Shown in pieces: positions 25,182 through 34,174 of a stretch of DNA of 64,000 nt. The notes beneath the pieces were generated by a model. That model searched no databases, had not been told where the DNA came from, and saw only the letters and a list, made by a program, of their open reading frames with translations. The position numbers and the translations under genes are program-made. How positions within the stretch are numbered: position 1 is the first letter of the stretch; each line of letters starts with the position of its first letter. Location: positions 2,790,001 through 2,854,000 of the forward strand of contig NZ_CP049143.1 in assembly GCF_011044495.1 (NCBI RefSeq), in the 5' to 3' direction. Origin of the DNA: Roseimicrobium sp. ORNL1. GTDB lineage: Bacteria; Verrucomicrobiota; Verrucomicrobiia; Verrucomicrobiales; Verrucomicrobiaceae.

Positions 25182-25991
25182 TTACTTCTTCGCAGGAGTG
25201 CCGTAGACGCTCACTTCGATGTAGTGGTTCATTTCATTGGCGGTATTGCCGTTGCTCCAGATGCGCACGAAGCGGCCGCGGGTGCCCTTGCCATCGATGA
25301 GACGGCCGTGGTTGGTTTCGGTGTAGGCGAGGTCAGCGCCCTTGCCGAGCTTCGAGCTGTCGTCGTGGTCGCTGTTGTACACGCTGGTCACGCCGGTCTT
25401 GAACTCGGGGTCATTGCTGATCTGCACGTTCACGTCGAAGTAGACGGAAGCCTGCTTGTGGAAGTGCCAGAGGAGGATCTTCCAGACGTCATACTCGGCG
25501 CCGAGGTCGATCTGCACCCACTGGTGGCCAGGGGCGAGTTCCACGTAGCAGCCGTCAGCAGCGTCCGCGTCACCGTCGGTCACGAGGTCCAGCGTGCCGA
25601 TGATTGGCAGCGGGTCGGAGCTGGTCACGGTCTTGCCCTTAGCCACGTTTTCCGTGCCCTTGGGAAGCTGGAAGGTCAGACGGGCCTTCACGGCTTCCGG
25701 GTCAGCCTTTTCCAAGTTCGGGATATCGCCCACGGGCACCGGGGTGCCCACGAACATGGCCTTCGGGTACTCAGGCTTGATTTCCACCAGTTCGCCAGCA
25801 GGCACATTGGCCGGAGCAGCAGCGGGATTGGCGGCAGCTGCGCCACCACCGGAGGCGGCGGGAGCAGCGGCTTCTTTCTTCGCTTCACCACCGGAAGGAG
25901 AGGCGGGCTTCTGCTCTCCGCAGGAGGAGAGGGCGAGGGTGGCTGCCATGAGGCCGCCGGCAATCAGGAGGATATTGGACTTCAGTTTCAT
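25182..25991 (-). CDS. Lipoprotein with F5/8 type C (discoidin)-like domain
   Basis: 269 residues. The N terminus has a lipoprotein signal peptide with lipobox LSSC (Cys24), then an Ala/Pro/Gly-rich tether (residues 25-65), a linker with KPEYPKAMFVGTPVPVG and, from about residue 110, a discoidin-like beta sandwich (VAKGKTVTSSD...LDLVTDGDADAADGCYVEL...WVQIDLGAEYDVWKILLWHFHKQASVYFDVNVQIS...GRFVRIWSNGNTANEMNHYIEVSVYG). Such domains bind carbohydrates or surfaces. It lies 102 bp downstream of the Gfo/Idh gene on the same strand and ends in a terminator, so it probably closes a three-gene operon. Role inferred: outer surface sugar-binding lipoprotein. Confidence 0.85.
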   Translation of the reverse strand: MKLKSNILLIAGGLMAATLALSSCGEQKPASPSGGEAKKEAAAPAASGGGAAAANPAAAPANVPAGELVEIKPEYPKAMFVGTPVPVGDIPNLEKADPEAVKARLTFQLPKGTENVAKGKTVTSSDPLPIIGTLDLVTDGDADAADGCYVELAPGHQWVQIDLGAEYDVWKILLWHFHKQASVYFDVNVQISNDPEFKTGVTSVYNSDHDDSSKLGKGADLAYTETNHGRLIDGKGTRGRFVRIWSNGNTANEMNHYIEVSVYGTPAKK

Positions 25992-26093
25992 TTTAGCGTT
26001 TGGAGATTCAGGAGGTGAATGGAGTCGGTCAGTCAGTCAATCAGCAGAGACGTGGTGGAAGGGGGCGGCCACTCAAGCTCAAGCCAATCTCAA

Positions 26094-27575
<1,482 letters not shown>

Positions 27576-27636
27576 GCTATCGAGTGGCACTTCACTTCAA
27601 GTGACGAATCTTCAGACAGGCGACCGTGCGTTATGC

Positions 27637-28119
27637 TCAGTCTACCTTCTTGCTGCGGAAGAGAAGTCCATCGAGACCGATTTGCTTGGCCTTGCAGGTC
27701 ATGAGCGCCGAGGCGGTAATCAGAACGGAAACACCGATGTACACCACTTCGGTGTCATCTGGCAGGGCGGCGAGGCCGAAGCCGAGGGAAATGAACACGA
27801 GGCCGGCGGCGAGAAGGCTGAACTCGGTGAAGAGACCGATGAGCACCCAGGCGCCTACGCCGAGGAGGGCAAAACCGATGTTGTGCGCAAACTGGTCGCA
27901 CATCCACTTCGGCAGGAAGCTGTTGGTGGACATGAGGTCAGCAATCTGCTGGCTCTTCACCTTGTAGTTGTCCATGTTGAAAGTGGCATCTTCACCCGAG
28001 CCTTTGCGGAACTTGTCAACGCCTGCCATGATGAGACGCTCGGCCACCCAGAGGCGGAGGAGGACATGGGCAAAAGCGAGGTCGAGACGGAATCCACTGC
28101 GAGTATTCTCTTCGGACAT
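27637..28119 (-). CDS. Small integral membrane protein, possibly DoxX-like
   Basis: 160 residues. The first amphipathic/hydrophobic helix carries FAHVLLRLWVAERLIMAGVDKFRKG, which resembles the first helix of DoxX-like proteins (LLRLxxGxxFxxxGxxKF). Three further membrane segments follow (about residues 80-97, 101-118 and 124-142). The middle contains MSTNSFLPKWMCDQFAHNIG. It is the first gene of the probable operon with the Gfo/Idh oxidoreductase (gap 61 bp) and the lipoprotein. I infer a membrane partner of the exported oxidoreductase, but this is not proven by sequence. Confidence 0.65.
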   Translation of the reverse strand: MSEENTRSGFRLDLAFAHVLLRLWVAERLIMAGVDKFRKGSGEDATFNMDNYKVKSQQIADLMSTNSFLPKWMCDQFAHNIGFALLGVGAWVLIGLFTEFSLLAAGLVFISLGFGLAALPDDTEVVYIGVSVLITASALMTCKAKQIGLDGLLFRSKKVD

Positions 28120-28411
28120 GATTTGGCTAAGTATTGGTGTGGGCTAGGGGTGGGGGACGTCGATTCTGTAGTGGCATGCCCCTGAAATCCAGTGAAATTT
28201 CAGGTCCGGCGCGGCGGGGTGACGTTTCTTTCTATAGTGTCCAAATTCCCTCCGGATGGCGGTGTATAGCCGGGTAGGTGCAGGCAGTTTCGGGAGAAGG
28301 CATCATTCCGCTTCATCGCTGACCGGGTATTGCACCAAGGTACTAGCCTTTTTAGGTGGTGTTTCACCCGTAATCGTGGTGAGATCACCCCGAACAAAAA
28401 TCTTCACTGCT

Positions 28412-28912
28412 ATGAGACGTCGAACAGCCGTGCTCTCTGCGCTCACAGGTCTGGCATACGCAGCTGCCAGTGCAACGAAGGTAACAGCGGCGGAGGAGGG
28501 CTCCGCGGAAAATCCGGAATTGGAAAAGGTCAAGGCTCTGCTAAAAGCTCACGATGACGCTTTCAAAGCCCACGATCTCGAAGGGGTGCTCAAGACCTTC
28601 GCCAAGAAGTCTGCTGTCATGGGCACTGGTCCGGGGGAAATCTGGCACGGACCGGAAGAGCTGAAAGATGCTTACACCCACTTCTTCGAAACCTTCGACA
28701 AGGGGTCCCAGGAACTCGAACACCAGTACCAGTTCGGCGGTGTCACCGGAGAAACGGCCTGGTTCATGACCAGTGGCAATGTAACAGGCAAGTCGAAAGG
28801 CGAAGCCGTCGCATTCCCCCTGAATGTCTCCATCACCGCGGGCAAGGAGGGTGGGGAGTGGAAGATCTTCTCCCTTCATTTCTCCACGTTCGCGAGCAAC
28901 GACGCCAAATAA
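28412..28912 (+). CDS. Exported SnoaL/DUF4440-like protein
   Basis: 166 residues from the ATG at 28412, chosen because it gives a clean signal peptide (MRRRTAVLSALTGLAYAAASATKVTA-AEE) and drops 52 unlikely residues. The mature part has the NTF2-like pattern: helix KVKALLKAHDDAFKAHDLEGVLKTFAKKSAVMGTGPGEIWHGPEELKDAY, then strands WFMTSGNVTGKSKGE and WKIFSLHFSTF. NTF2-like folds bind small hydrophobic ligands or act as subunits. It ends 24 bp before the putative RiPP precursor gene, close enough to share a transcript, so it may be an export or binding factor of that system; this link is only positional. Confidence 0.8.
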   Translation: MRRRTAVLSALTGLAYAAASATKVTAAEEGSAENPELEKVKALLKAHDDAFKAHDLEGVLKTFAKKSAVMGTGPGEIWHGPEELKDAYTHFFETFDKGSQELEHQYQFGGVTGETAWFMTSGNVTGKSKGEAVAFPLNVSITAGKEGGEWKIFSLHFSTFASNDAK

Positions 28913-28923
28913 TCAACCCTTCC

Positions 28924-28930
28924 AGGAGGT
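28924..28930 (+). promoter_or_regulatory. Strong Shine-Dalgarno sequence of the WxNR precursor gene
   Basis: AGGAGGT lies 6 bp upstream of the ATG at 28937. It is a near-perfect anti-16S match where most genes in this window have weak or no such site, consistent with high-level synthesis of a small precursor. Confidence 0.85.
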
Positions 28931-28936
28931 ACGGCC

Positions 28937-29287
28937 ATGAATGAAGAGACTTCTGGCAAGGACATGAATGAGGAGGAAGGCGGACCGGATGGCGAGAACA
29001 TGGGGCGCAGGAACTGCCTGCAAGCCATGGGCCGCTGGTCGGCGGCCGCCATCGCGGCCTCTGCTGGCGCGGTGTGGCTGGGGAGTGCGCGACCTGCCCG
29101 AGGGGCGAGTATCTGGGTGAACCGTCGCCCCGGCGGCGGCGGTTGGATCAACCGCCCTGGAGGCTGGATCAATCGTCCGGGGTGGATCAACCGTCCTGGA
29201 GGCTGGATCAATCGTCGCCCTGGTGGCGGGTGGATCAACCGGCGCGGTCCGCGAGGTAGGGCAAACAGTTGGGTGAATCGTTGGTAA
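28937..29287 (+). CDS. Putative RiPP precursor with Tat leader and seven W-(V/I)-N-R motifs
   Basis: 116 residues. Residues 1-23 are acidic (MNEETSGKDMNEEEGGPDGE), then GRRNCLQAMGRWS and a hydrophobic stretch ending ARPARGA form a twin-arginine-type signal. From residue 59 the protein is only W, I/V, N, R, P and G: motifs W-x-N-R begin at Trp 60, 70, 77, 83, 90, 99 and 112, separated by RPGG/PG/RPGGG spacers, with a terminal Trp116. Aromatic-x-Asn is a known substrate pattern of three-residue-cyclophane radical SAM enzymes (for example XncB) and short Gly-rich repeats recall GrrA of the GRRM system. A radical SAM/SPASM gene follows 2 kb downstream on the same strand. I infer Trp-Asn crosslinking in the cytoplasm, then Tat export. 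Confidence 0.75.
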   Translation: MNEETSGKDMNEEEGGPDGENMGRRNCLQAMGRWSAAAIAASAGAVWLGSARPARGASIWVNRRPGGGGWINRPGGWINRPGWINRPGGWINRRPGGGWINRRGPRGRANSWVNRW

Positions 29288-29379
29288 GTGCTGTTTGGTG
29301 CTTGGTATTCGGTAGTTGGGGTTGGTATACAAAAAAAACCGAAGCCGGATTTGGTGGTCCGGTGAAGGCAGCGACGCGC

Positions 29380-30462
29380 ATGCGTGGAGAGCGAGGAGAC
29401 CTGCAAAGGGATGTCATTGCCATCTGGCCTGTCCAGACGGCTCCTCACTCCACGGGCGCGAACCTGCGGCAGGATGATTCGCAGGGACATGAGCACGAGT
29501 CTGAGCATGAGCATGAGCATGAGCATGAGCATGAGCATGAGCATGAGCAAGGGCCCGAACCTTGGGTGGCGCGTGTAGAGAGCGCGGAAGAGTTGCTGGC
29601 TCTGCTGGATGCTCCGCCTCCCGGGCTGGAGTGGATTGAGGTAGCGAGCCTGTTGGAGGACCTGGCGCTTTGGAGGTCAGTCGGACAAAAAGGTGATGCC
29701 ACCAGTATGGATGTCGTGATGCAGGACCCGGCGGCGGAGTTCAGCCGTCTCTACCGCCTCGTGGATGTCACCTCTACCCGATCTGTCCGCGTGACTGTGC
29801 CGGTGCGACCAGGATTTCTAAAGGCGCTGAGGCTGGCCGCATCCATCGGTCTGGCTGTGCGCCTGCTGCCTGGACAGCCCGACAAGGCTGGCCTGGCGGA
29901 GCTGGACGAGGCGCTGTCCTTCTACCTCTACGATCCCCTGCTGGATGCGCCCGTGGAGTTTTTCCACTCGGTGTTGTCCTACTTCCACGGATACCCCTGC
30001 AGCGATCTCTGGGCCCTGCTGCAGGAGGACCCGGGTGCCTTCCCACGGTACGATGAAAAGGGCCAGGTGCGCATGCCGCGCTCGGCAGCGTTCTTTTCTG
30101 AAATGGATACCATGGCCACTCCGGCCAATTTTGTGGAGCGGCATGTGCAGCACCTGCTCGACTCCGGTGCCGAGTGTGCCCTGTGCCCATGGCTGGGCAT
30201 CTGCCAGGGCTACTTCAAGTGGCCGGATGAGAACTACTCGTGTGCCGCTGGTGTCATCCCCCTGTTTGAGCGGTTGAAGCAAACGGCCGAGGAAATGCAG
30301 GAGGCACTGGCGGCCAGCGGAGAACAGGGGTGGGGGAGGGAGGCCGGGCAGAAGCAAGAGCAGGAGCAAGAGCAGGAGCAAGAGCAAGAGCAAGAGCAAG
30401 AGCAAGAGCAAGAATATGCGGCGGTGGCGGGGACGCAGGGTGACAGACCCGTGTCAGGTTAA
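29380..30462 (+). CDS. SPASM-only (pseudo-radical-SAM) partner protein of the WxNR locus
   Basis: About 360 residues from the ATG at 29380; the frame is open to 29269, but those residues are encoded by repetitive spacer DNA. After a His-Glu dipeptide run (about residues 36-57) comes an alpha/beta region (PWVARVESAEELLALLDAPP; SVRVTVPVRPGFLKALRLAASIGLAVRLLPGQPD) resembling the last strands of a radical SAM barrel. Then comes a Cys motif C266-x2-C269-x5-C275-x12-C288, as in half of a SPASM domain. No CxxxCxxC is present, so it cannot bind the SAM cluster. A Gln-Glu run precedes the C terminus. Position between precursor and maturase suggests peptide binding or an auxiliary Fe-S role. Family not recognised. 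Confidence 0.7.
   Translation: MRGERGDLQRDVIAIWPVQTAPHSTGANLRQDDSQGHEHESEHEHEHEHEHEHEHEQGPEPWVARVESAEELLALLDAPPPGLEWIEVASLLEDLALWRSVGQKGDATSMDVVMQDPAAEFSRLYRLVDVTSTRSVRVTVPVRPGFLKALRLAASIGLAVRLLPGQPDKAGLAELDEALSFYLYDPLLDAPVEFFHSVLSYFHGYPCSDLWALLQEDPGAFPRYDEKGQVRMPRSAAFFSEMDTMATPANFVERHVQHLLDSGAECALCPWLGICQGYFKWPDENYSCAAGVIPLFERLKQTAEEMQEALAASGEQGWGREAGQKQEQEQEQEQEQEQEQEQEQEYAAVAGTQGDRPVSG
29488..29548 (+). repeat. Hexanucleotide repeat GAGCAT encoding (His-Glu)n
   Basis: About nine near-perfect copies of GAGCAT/CATGAG encode a HEHEHE run near the N terminus of the SPASM-only protein. The unit length keeps the frame when copy number changes. A His-Glu run could bind metal ions. Confidence 0.85.
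30352..30414 (+). repeat. Hexanucleotide repeat GAGCAA/G encoding (Gln-Glu)n
   Basis: Roughly ten copies of GAGCAA or GAGCAG encode a Q-E dipeptide run close to the C terminus of the SPASM-only protein. With the His-Glu run it makes both ends of the protein low-complexity. Confidence 0.85.
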
Positions 30463-30529
30463 CATTGAGAAGAATCACTCATGAAACGTCTCGTGACTGA
30501 CACACGCCATGGCGGCGGGACACGATCCC

Positions 30530-30915
30530 GGGGCGCACCACCTTGCGCGAAGCGCCTTGGAGTGCGTGTGCGAAGCACCGCTTTGGCGGGAAATTTTCCT
30601 CCCCAAGGCTCGGGGGCACTCCTGCCCATACGCATTAACCTAAACGAGAGCGTGCCGAAGCCTCCGCTGGGCAAGCACGTGTCTTTCGCTGTGGACTATG
30701 AGACACAGTCGAAGCAGTTCCGCGTACTACGCCCTTCAAGGCAAACGCCCTTCCACCAAAGAGGCGGTAGGGATGCGCTCCTGCGCGTCCGACTTCAGGC
30801 GGGCGGAGGTGGTGTGGAACTGCGGCGCGAAACGGCCTCGCCACGCGGCATCCCCCTCCGCCTCCGCCCACTATCTACGGACGCGCAGGAGCGCATCCCT
30901 ACCGTCCTTTTTTGT
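30530..30915. repeat. Palindromic repeats between partner gene and radical SAM gene
   Basis: The gap 30463-31349 has an open frame (30481-31353), but it is built of repeats. 30536-30592 matches 4930-4985. GGTAGGGATGCGCTCCTGCGC (30767-30787) is mirrored by GCGCAGGAGCGCATCCCTACC (30882-30902) with a CGGGCGGAGG / CCTCCGCC pair inside; the same family recurs at 37600-37845. I see no real gene here. Confidence 0.75.
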
Positions 30916-31113
30916 GGAGGGGCGTTAAGATGCAAAGTCAATGGTGCCTCAGGGGCTCGAGAGTGTGTTCGTTTCGACGACAAACTCGCAGCTATTGTTC
31001 CCTCCGGCACAAATAAAATCCTCAGGTTAATGCTTATGGCACTCCTGCCCCCATTCTCCGCGCAGCTTCCTGATCTCTCACTTCCACATCACCCCCAATC
31101 TCGCCCGCAGTCG

Positions 31114-31236
31114 TGCCTGCACTCGCACTCGCAGCTGCACTCGCAGCCGCACTCGCAGCCGCACTCGCAGCCGCACTCGCAGCCGCACTCGCAGCCGCAC
31201 TCGCAGCCGCAGTCGCACCCACACTCGCACTCGCAC
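31114..31236 (+). repeat. 12-bp minisatellite (CACTCGCAGCCG)n
   Basis: About seven tandem copies of CACTCGCAGCCG, flanked by degenerate CACTCGCA repeats on both sides, lie some 110 bp upstream of the radical SAM start codon. Copy-number change here could alter the leader of that gene. A short CCCTGGGT / ACCCAGGG mirror pair follows at 31240-31300. Confidence 0.85.
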
Positions 31237-31349
31237 CCTGAAAGGGTGCAGGAGCCCAGCCCAGGGTTAGCGAGCCTAAGCGAGCGACACCCTGGGTACG
31301 CCGCCCAACATCCCTCCGACCCAGAACTCCACCCCATCCCCCTGATGCC

Positions 31350-32555
31350 ATGAGCGACCGCGTCTTCAGCGTCATCCTCCTCCCGACGTCCGAGTGCAAC
31401 GTCGCGTGTGACTACTGCTTTGAGCACAAGGAAAAGCACCGCCTCTCCCGGCTCATGGTGCCCCTGCTCACCAAGCGCCTGCTCGAGCACATGAAGCACG
31501 GCGGCTATGAGGAGTGCGAGATCTACTGGCAGGGTGGGGAGGCCATGCTCATGGGGCCGCAATGGTTTGCCGATACCGGGGCCCACATGGCCCGCGCCGC
31601 GCACGAGGCGGGCAAGACCTTCACGCACTACCTCCAGACCAATCTCATCAGCTACTCCTCCGCGTGGAAGGAGGTCATCCTCGGCCTCTTTCAGGGCGAG
31701 CTGGGTACCTCCATGGACTACCCGAATCCGCACCGGAAGCTCTTCAGCGGCAGTGCGGAGGGTTACACAGACATCTGGACCAAACGACTGAAGGAGGCCC
31801 AGCGCGACGGCATAGAAATAGGCGTCATCGCTGTGCTCCACCAGGGCAGCATCGACATCGGCGCGGAGGCCTTCTACCGCTACTACACGGAGGAGCTCGG
31901 GCTGGACAACTTCCAGGTGAACACACCCTTCCCCGGAGGACCTGCGAACGAGGTCGAGGGCCAGTTCCGCCTGGACAACCGGGAGCTCGCCGCCTTCCTC
32001 GTGGAGTTGTTCGACGTGTGGATGGAGCGCGGCTTTCACTCTGGTGTGAAGCTCGGACCCTTCGATGCGCTCATGGACCATTTCCAGGGACAGGCCGCGC
32101 GCCTGCCCTGCATCTGGAAGGAGAACTGCTCGAACCAGTTTATCTCTGTTGACTCAAAGGGCACGGTGGCCCAGTGCGACTGCTGGGTCACCAGCTACCC
32201 AGAGTACTTCTTCGGGAACATCTTCCAGGAGCCCAGCCTCACCCGCATGCTGGAGACCAGCCCCGCGCGGCGCGCCTTCGTCGAGCGCCCCGGCAGGCTC
32301 GTGGAGGATGAGGATTGCCTGGAGTGCCGCTACCTCTCCATCTGCCACGGCGGCTGCCCCGTGCGCGCCTACAGCGCCACCGGCAGTCTTTTGAAGAAGG
32401 ACCCCTACTGCGAGGTGTACAAGGCCGTCTTCCACACGGCTGAGACACATGCGCAGAAACTTTTGCGAAGAAGGAAGTCATCAGCTCCACCAGATCGCGT
32501 CCAGCCGGTTCTCCCGTCCTTGGGCGGAGCGCTTGCTACCAGCCGGCGGGTGTAG
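31350..32555 (+). CDS. Radical SAM/SPASM peptide maturase
   Basis: 401 residues. The radical SAM cluster motif C16-x3-C20-x2-C23 (ECNVACDYCFEH) is followed by the GGE-type motif WQGGEAMLM, a complete barrel and a full SPASM domain: C254, C260, C276, C278, then C323-x2-C326-x5-C332-x3-C336-x17-C354, enough ligands for two auxiliary [4Fe-4S] clusters. This architecture (GrrM, XncB, FxsB, anSME relatives) is used by maturases that crosslink or epimerise ribosomal peptides, or by sulfatase maturases. No sulfatase is in the window, whereas a W-x-N-R repeat peptide lies just upstream, so I favour three-residue cyclophane formation. The last about 30 residues (KLLRRRKSSAPPDR...) are basic and unstructured. 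Confidence 0.88.
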   Translation: MSDRVFSVILLPTSECNVACDYCFEHKEKHRLSRLMVPLLTKRLLEHMKHGGYEECEIYWQGGEAMLMGPQWFADTGAHMARAAHEAGKTFTHYLQTNLISYSSAWKEVILGLFQGELGTSMDYPNPHRKLFSGSAEGYTDIWTKRLKEAQRDGIEIGVIAVLHQGSIDIGAEAFYRYYTEELGLDNFQVNTPFPGGPANEVEGQFRLDNRELAAFLVELFDVWMERGFHSGVKLGPFDALMDHFQGQAARLPCIWKENCSNQFISVDSKGTVAQCDCWVTSYPEYFFGNIFQEPSLTRMLETSPARRAFVERPGRLVEDEDCLECRYLSICHGGCPVRAYSATGSLLKKDPYCEVYKAVFHTAETHAQKLLRRRKSSAPPDRVQPVLPSLGGALATSRRV

Positions 32556-32589
32556 GGGCTGGCCCAAAGGAGGGATGGGTGTGGTCATG

Positions 32590-32822
32590 TGCATGGGATT
32601 CAACACAGAGACACGGAGACGCAGAGGGCACAGAGACTGAAACTGAGAACGCGTGCACGGTTCTCTGTTTTTGGGTTGGCTCCAGCCTCGCCTCGTTCGC
32701 CATGACCACTCCGAGCTGCGGATTTCGCCTTCCGCACTCGCATTTCTCAGTCTCCGAAGTTTCCTCTGCGTCTCTGCGTCTCTGCGTCTCTGCGTCTCTG
32801 CGTTGAATCCAATGCACGCCAC
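32590..32822. repeat. About 230-bp mirrored element (copy 1)
   Basis: Arms GATTCAACACAGAGACACGG + AGACGCAGAGG...GAGACTGAAACTGAG (32597-32650) and their reverse complement with TCTCTGCG repeated four times (32743-32813) enclose about 95 bp. A homologue lies at 58683-58880. CTCTGCGTCT repeats on the right arm form a short tandem array. No gene seen between 32556 and 32993. Confidence 0.8.
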
Positions 32823-32993
32823 CACACCCAGCACCACCTCCATGGCGAAACCCCTGAAGAAATTGCCACCTTCCCACTCCTCCAAGCCCCTCAAATTGAA
32901 ATTACCACACCAGATGGGCGTTTCTTTGCTTGCCTCCGTCTCTTGCATCCTGCAAAAATGCGTCTCGAATTTCCTTAATCTCAATCCACTCCC

Positions 32994-33452
32994 ATGAGCG
33001 CCGACTTTTCGACACCGGAACTCCCTGCCAAGGGTATCATCGAACCGCTCGGCGACGACGATCGCCTGCTGCTGAGTAGCTATGGCGAATTCCTCCCGGT
33101 GCATGAGCGCCAGGTGCTCATTGAGGAAGGCCACCAGCAGAACTCCCTGTACTACGTCATCAGCGGCACGCTGCATGCCACCACCACCCGCAGTGGTCGC
33201 CCGGTGTTGCTCGGCCGCATCGGACCGGGGGAGACCATCGGTGAGATCAATATCTTCCACCCCGGCCTGGCCAGCGCCACCGTGACCGCCATTGAGTTTG
33301 CCCAGATCTGGCGCATCGACCGCCAGAGCCTGGAGGACTTCATGAACGTGAGCCCGCTGCCCGCCTCCCACCTGCTCATCGGCATCTCCAGCACGCTGAG
33401 CCGCCGTCTCCGCGAGACGAACGACAAGGTGGCGATGATGCACCAGATCTAA
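32994..33452 (+). CDS. Cyclic nucleotide-binding-domain protein without a DNA-binding domain
   Basis: 152 residues that form one cNMP-binding jelly roll: FLPVHERQVLIEEGHQQNSLYYVISGTL, then GRIGPGETIGEINIFHPGLASATVTAIEFAQIWRIDRQSLEDF and a C-terminal helix. The phosphate-binding cassette reads GETIGEINIFHPGLASAT, a diverged version of the CRP-type GExxGE...RxAT, with no Arg before the AT. It may therefore bind another ligand or none. No helix-turn-helix, kinase or channel domain is attached. It starts 438 bp after the radical SAM gene, with a mirrored repeat between, so co-regulation is doubtful. Confidence 0.85.
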   Translation: MSADFSTPELPAKGIIEPLGDDDRLLLSSYGEFLPVHERQVLIEEGHQQNSLYYVISGTLHATTTRSGRPVLLGRIGPGETIGEINIFHPGLASATVTAIEFAQIWRIDRQSLEDFMNVSPLPASHLLIGISSTLSRRLRETNDKVAMMHQI

Positions 33453-33695
33453 CCCGGGCTGGTAAGCGTGGAGCCCCGTGCTCCGCGTGGCAGGGGACGG
33501 AATGATGGTGTGATGCACCCCAATAGGTTCCCCTGCACCTCCTCGCGCCACGGTTCACTCTTTCTCCTTCCTGTGCCAGACTGACCCCTTGCCTGTGATG
33601 ACGAATGACGACTGCGGAATACCTGCCCGGCCCCGGCTTGCTGAAAGTTGGTGAGTTCGTGCAATTTTCCGTTTGCCATTTCGGGCGCTCATGAA

Positions 33696-34124
33696 ATGAA
33701 TCCGGCCATGCTCGAATTCACGCAGCACCCCCAGACTCTTGCCCAGGGCCTGGTGCTGCTTTTCGCTTTGGTCATTGGCCACTCCATTGCGGACTATCCT
33801 CTGCAGGGTGACTTCCTCGCGATTCACAAGAACCGTCACGTGAAGCATCCGGCCCACAGCCGCGACTTCCCTCCGACCCTGTGGATTCACTGCCTGCTGG
33901 CCCACAGCCTCATCCACGCCGGCTTTGTGTGGTACATCACGGGCAATGTCCTCTTCGGCTTCATCGAGACCGTGCTGCATTTCATCATCGATGCCGTGAA
34001 ATGCGAGCGCCTCACCAGCTACCACACCGACCAGTTCCTGCATTTCGGCTGCAAGGTGCTCTACGTCGCCCTCATCATGACGTACGGCGGGAGTGGGAGT
34101 GGAGTGTGGGAGAGGATACAGTAG
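33696..34124 (+). CDS. DUF3307 membrane protein
   Basis: 142 residues from the ATG at 33696 (the open frame begins at 33648). It carries the DUF3307 hallmark GHSIADYPLQGDFLAIHKN and HxLIHAGFVWYITGN...ETVLHFIIDAVKCE...TDQFLHFGCKVLYV, with conserved His and Asp residues on membrane helices. Three or four membrane segments are predicted. The role of this family is unknown; the conserved His/Asp residues hint at metal or proton handling. The C terminus is Gly/Ser-rich. It seems to be a single-gene unit. Confidence 0.85.
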   Translation: MNPAMLEFTQHPQTLAQGLVLLFALVIGHSIADYPLQGDFLAIHKNRHVKHPAHSRDFPPTLWIHCLLAHSLIHAGFVWYITGNVLFGFIETVLHFIIDAVKCERLTSYHTDQFLHFGCKVLYVALIMTYGGSGSGVWERIQ

Positions 34125-34174
34125 TTCAGTAGTGAGCTGCGGGTTTATGTGCCATGGCGCGATAAGCCTCGACA

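Noticed and set aside
30481-31353. 290-residue open frame between the SPASM-only gene and the radical SAM gene
   Set aside because: It is composed of intergenic repeats shared with other gaps and of a 12-bp minisatellite; codon pattern and protein sequence look random and no family is recognisable.
31350-32555. Anaerobic sulfatase-maturating enzyme
   Set aside because: The radical SAM/SPASM layout would allow it, but no sulfatase lies nearby while a repeat peptide suited to crosslinking does. The alternative is not fully excluded.
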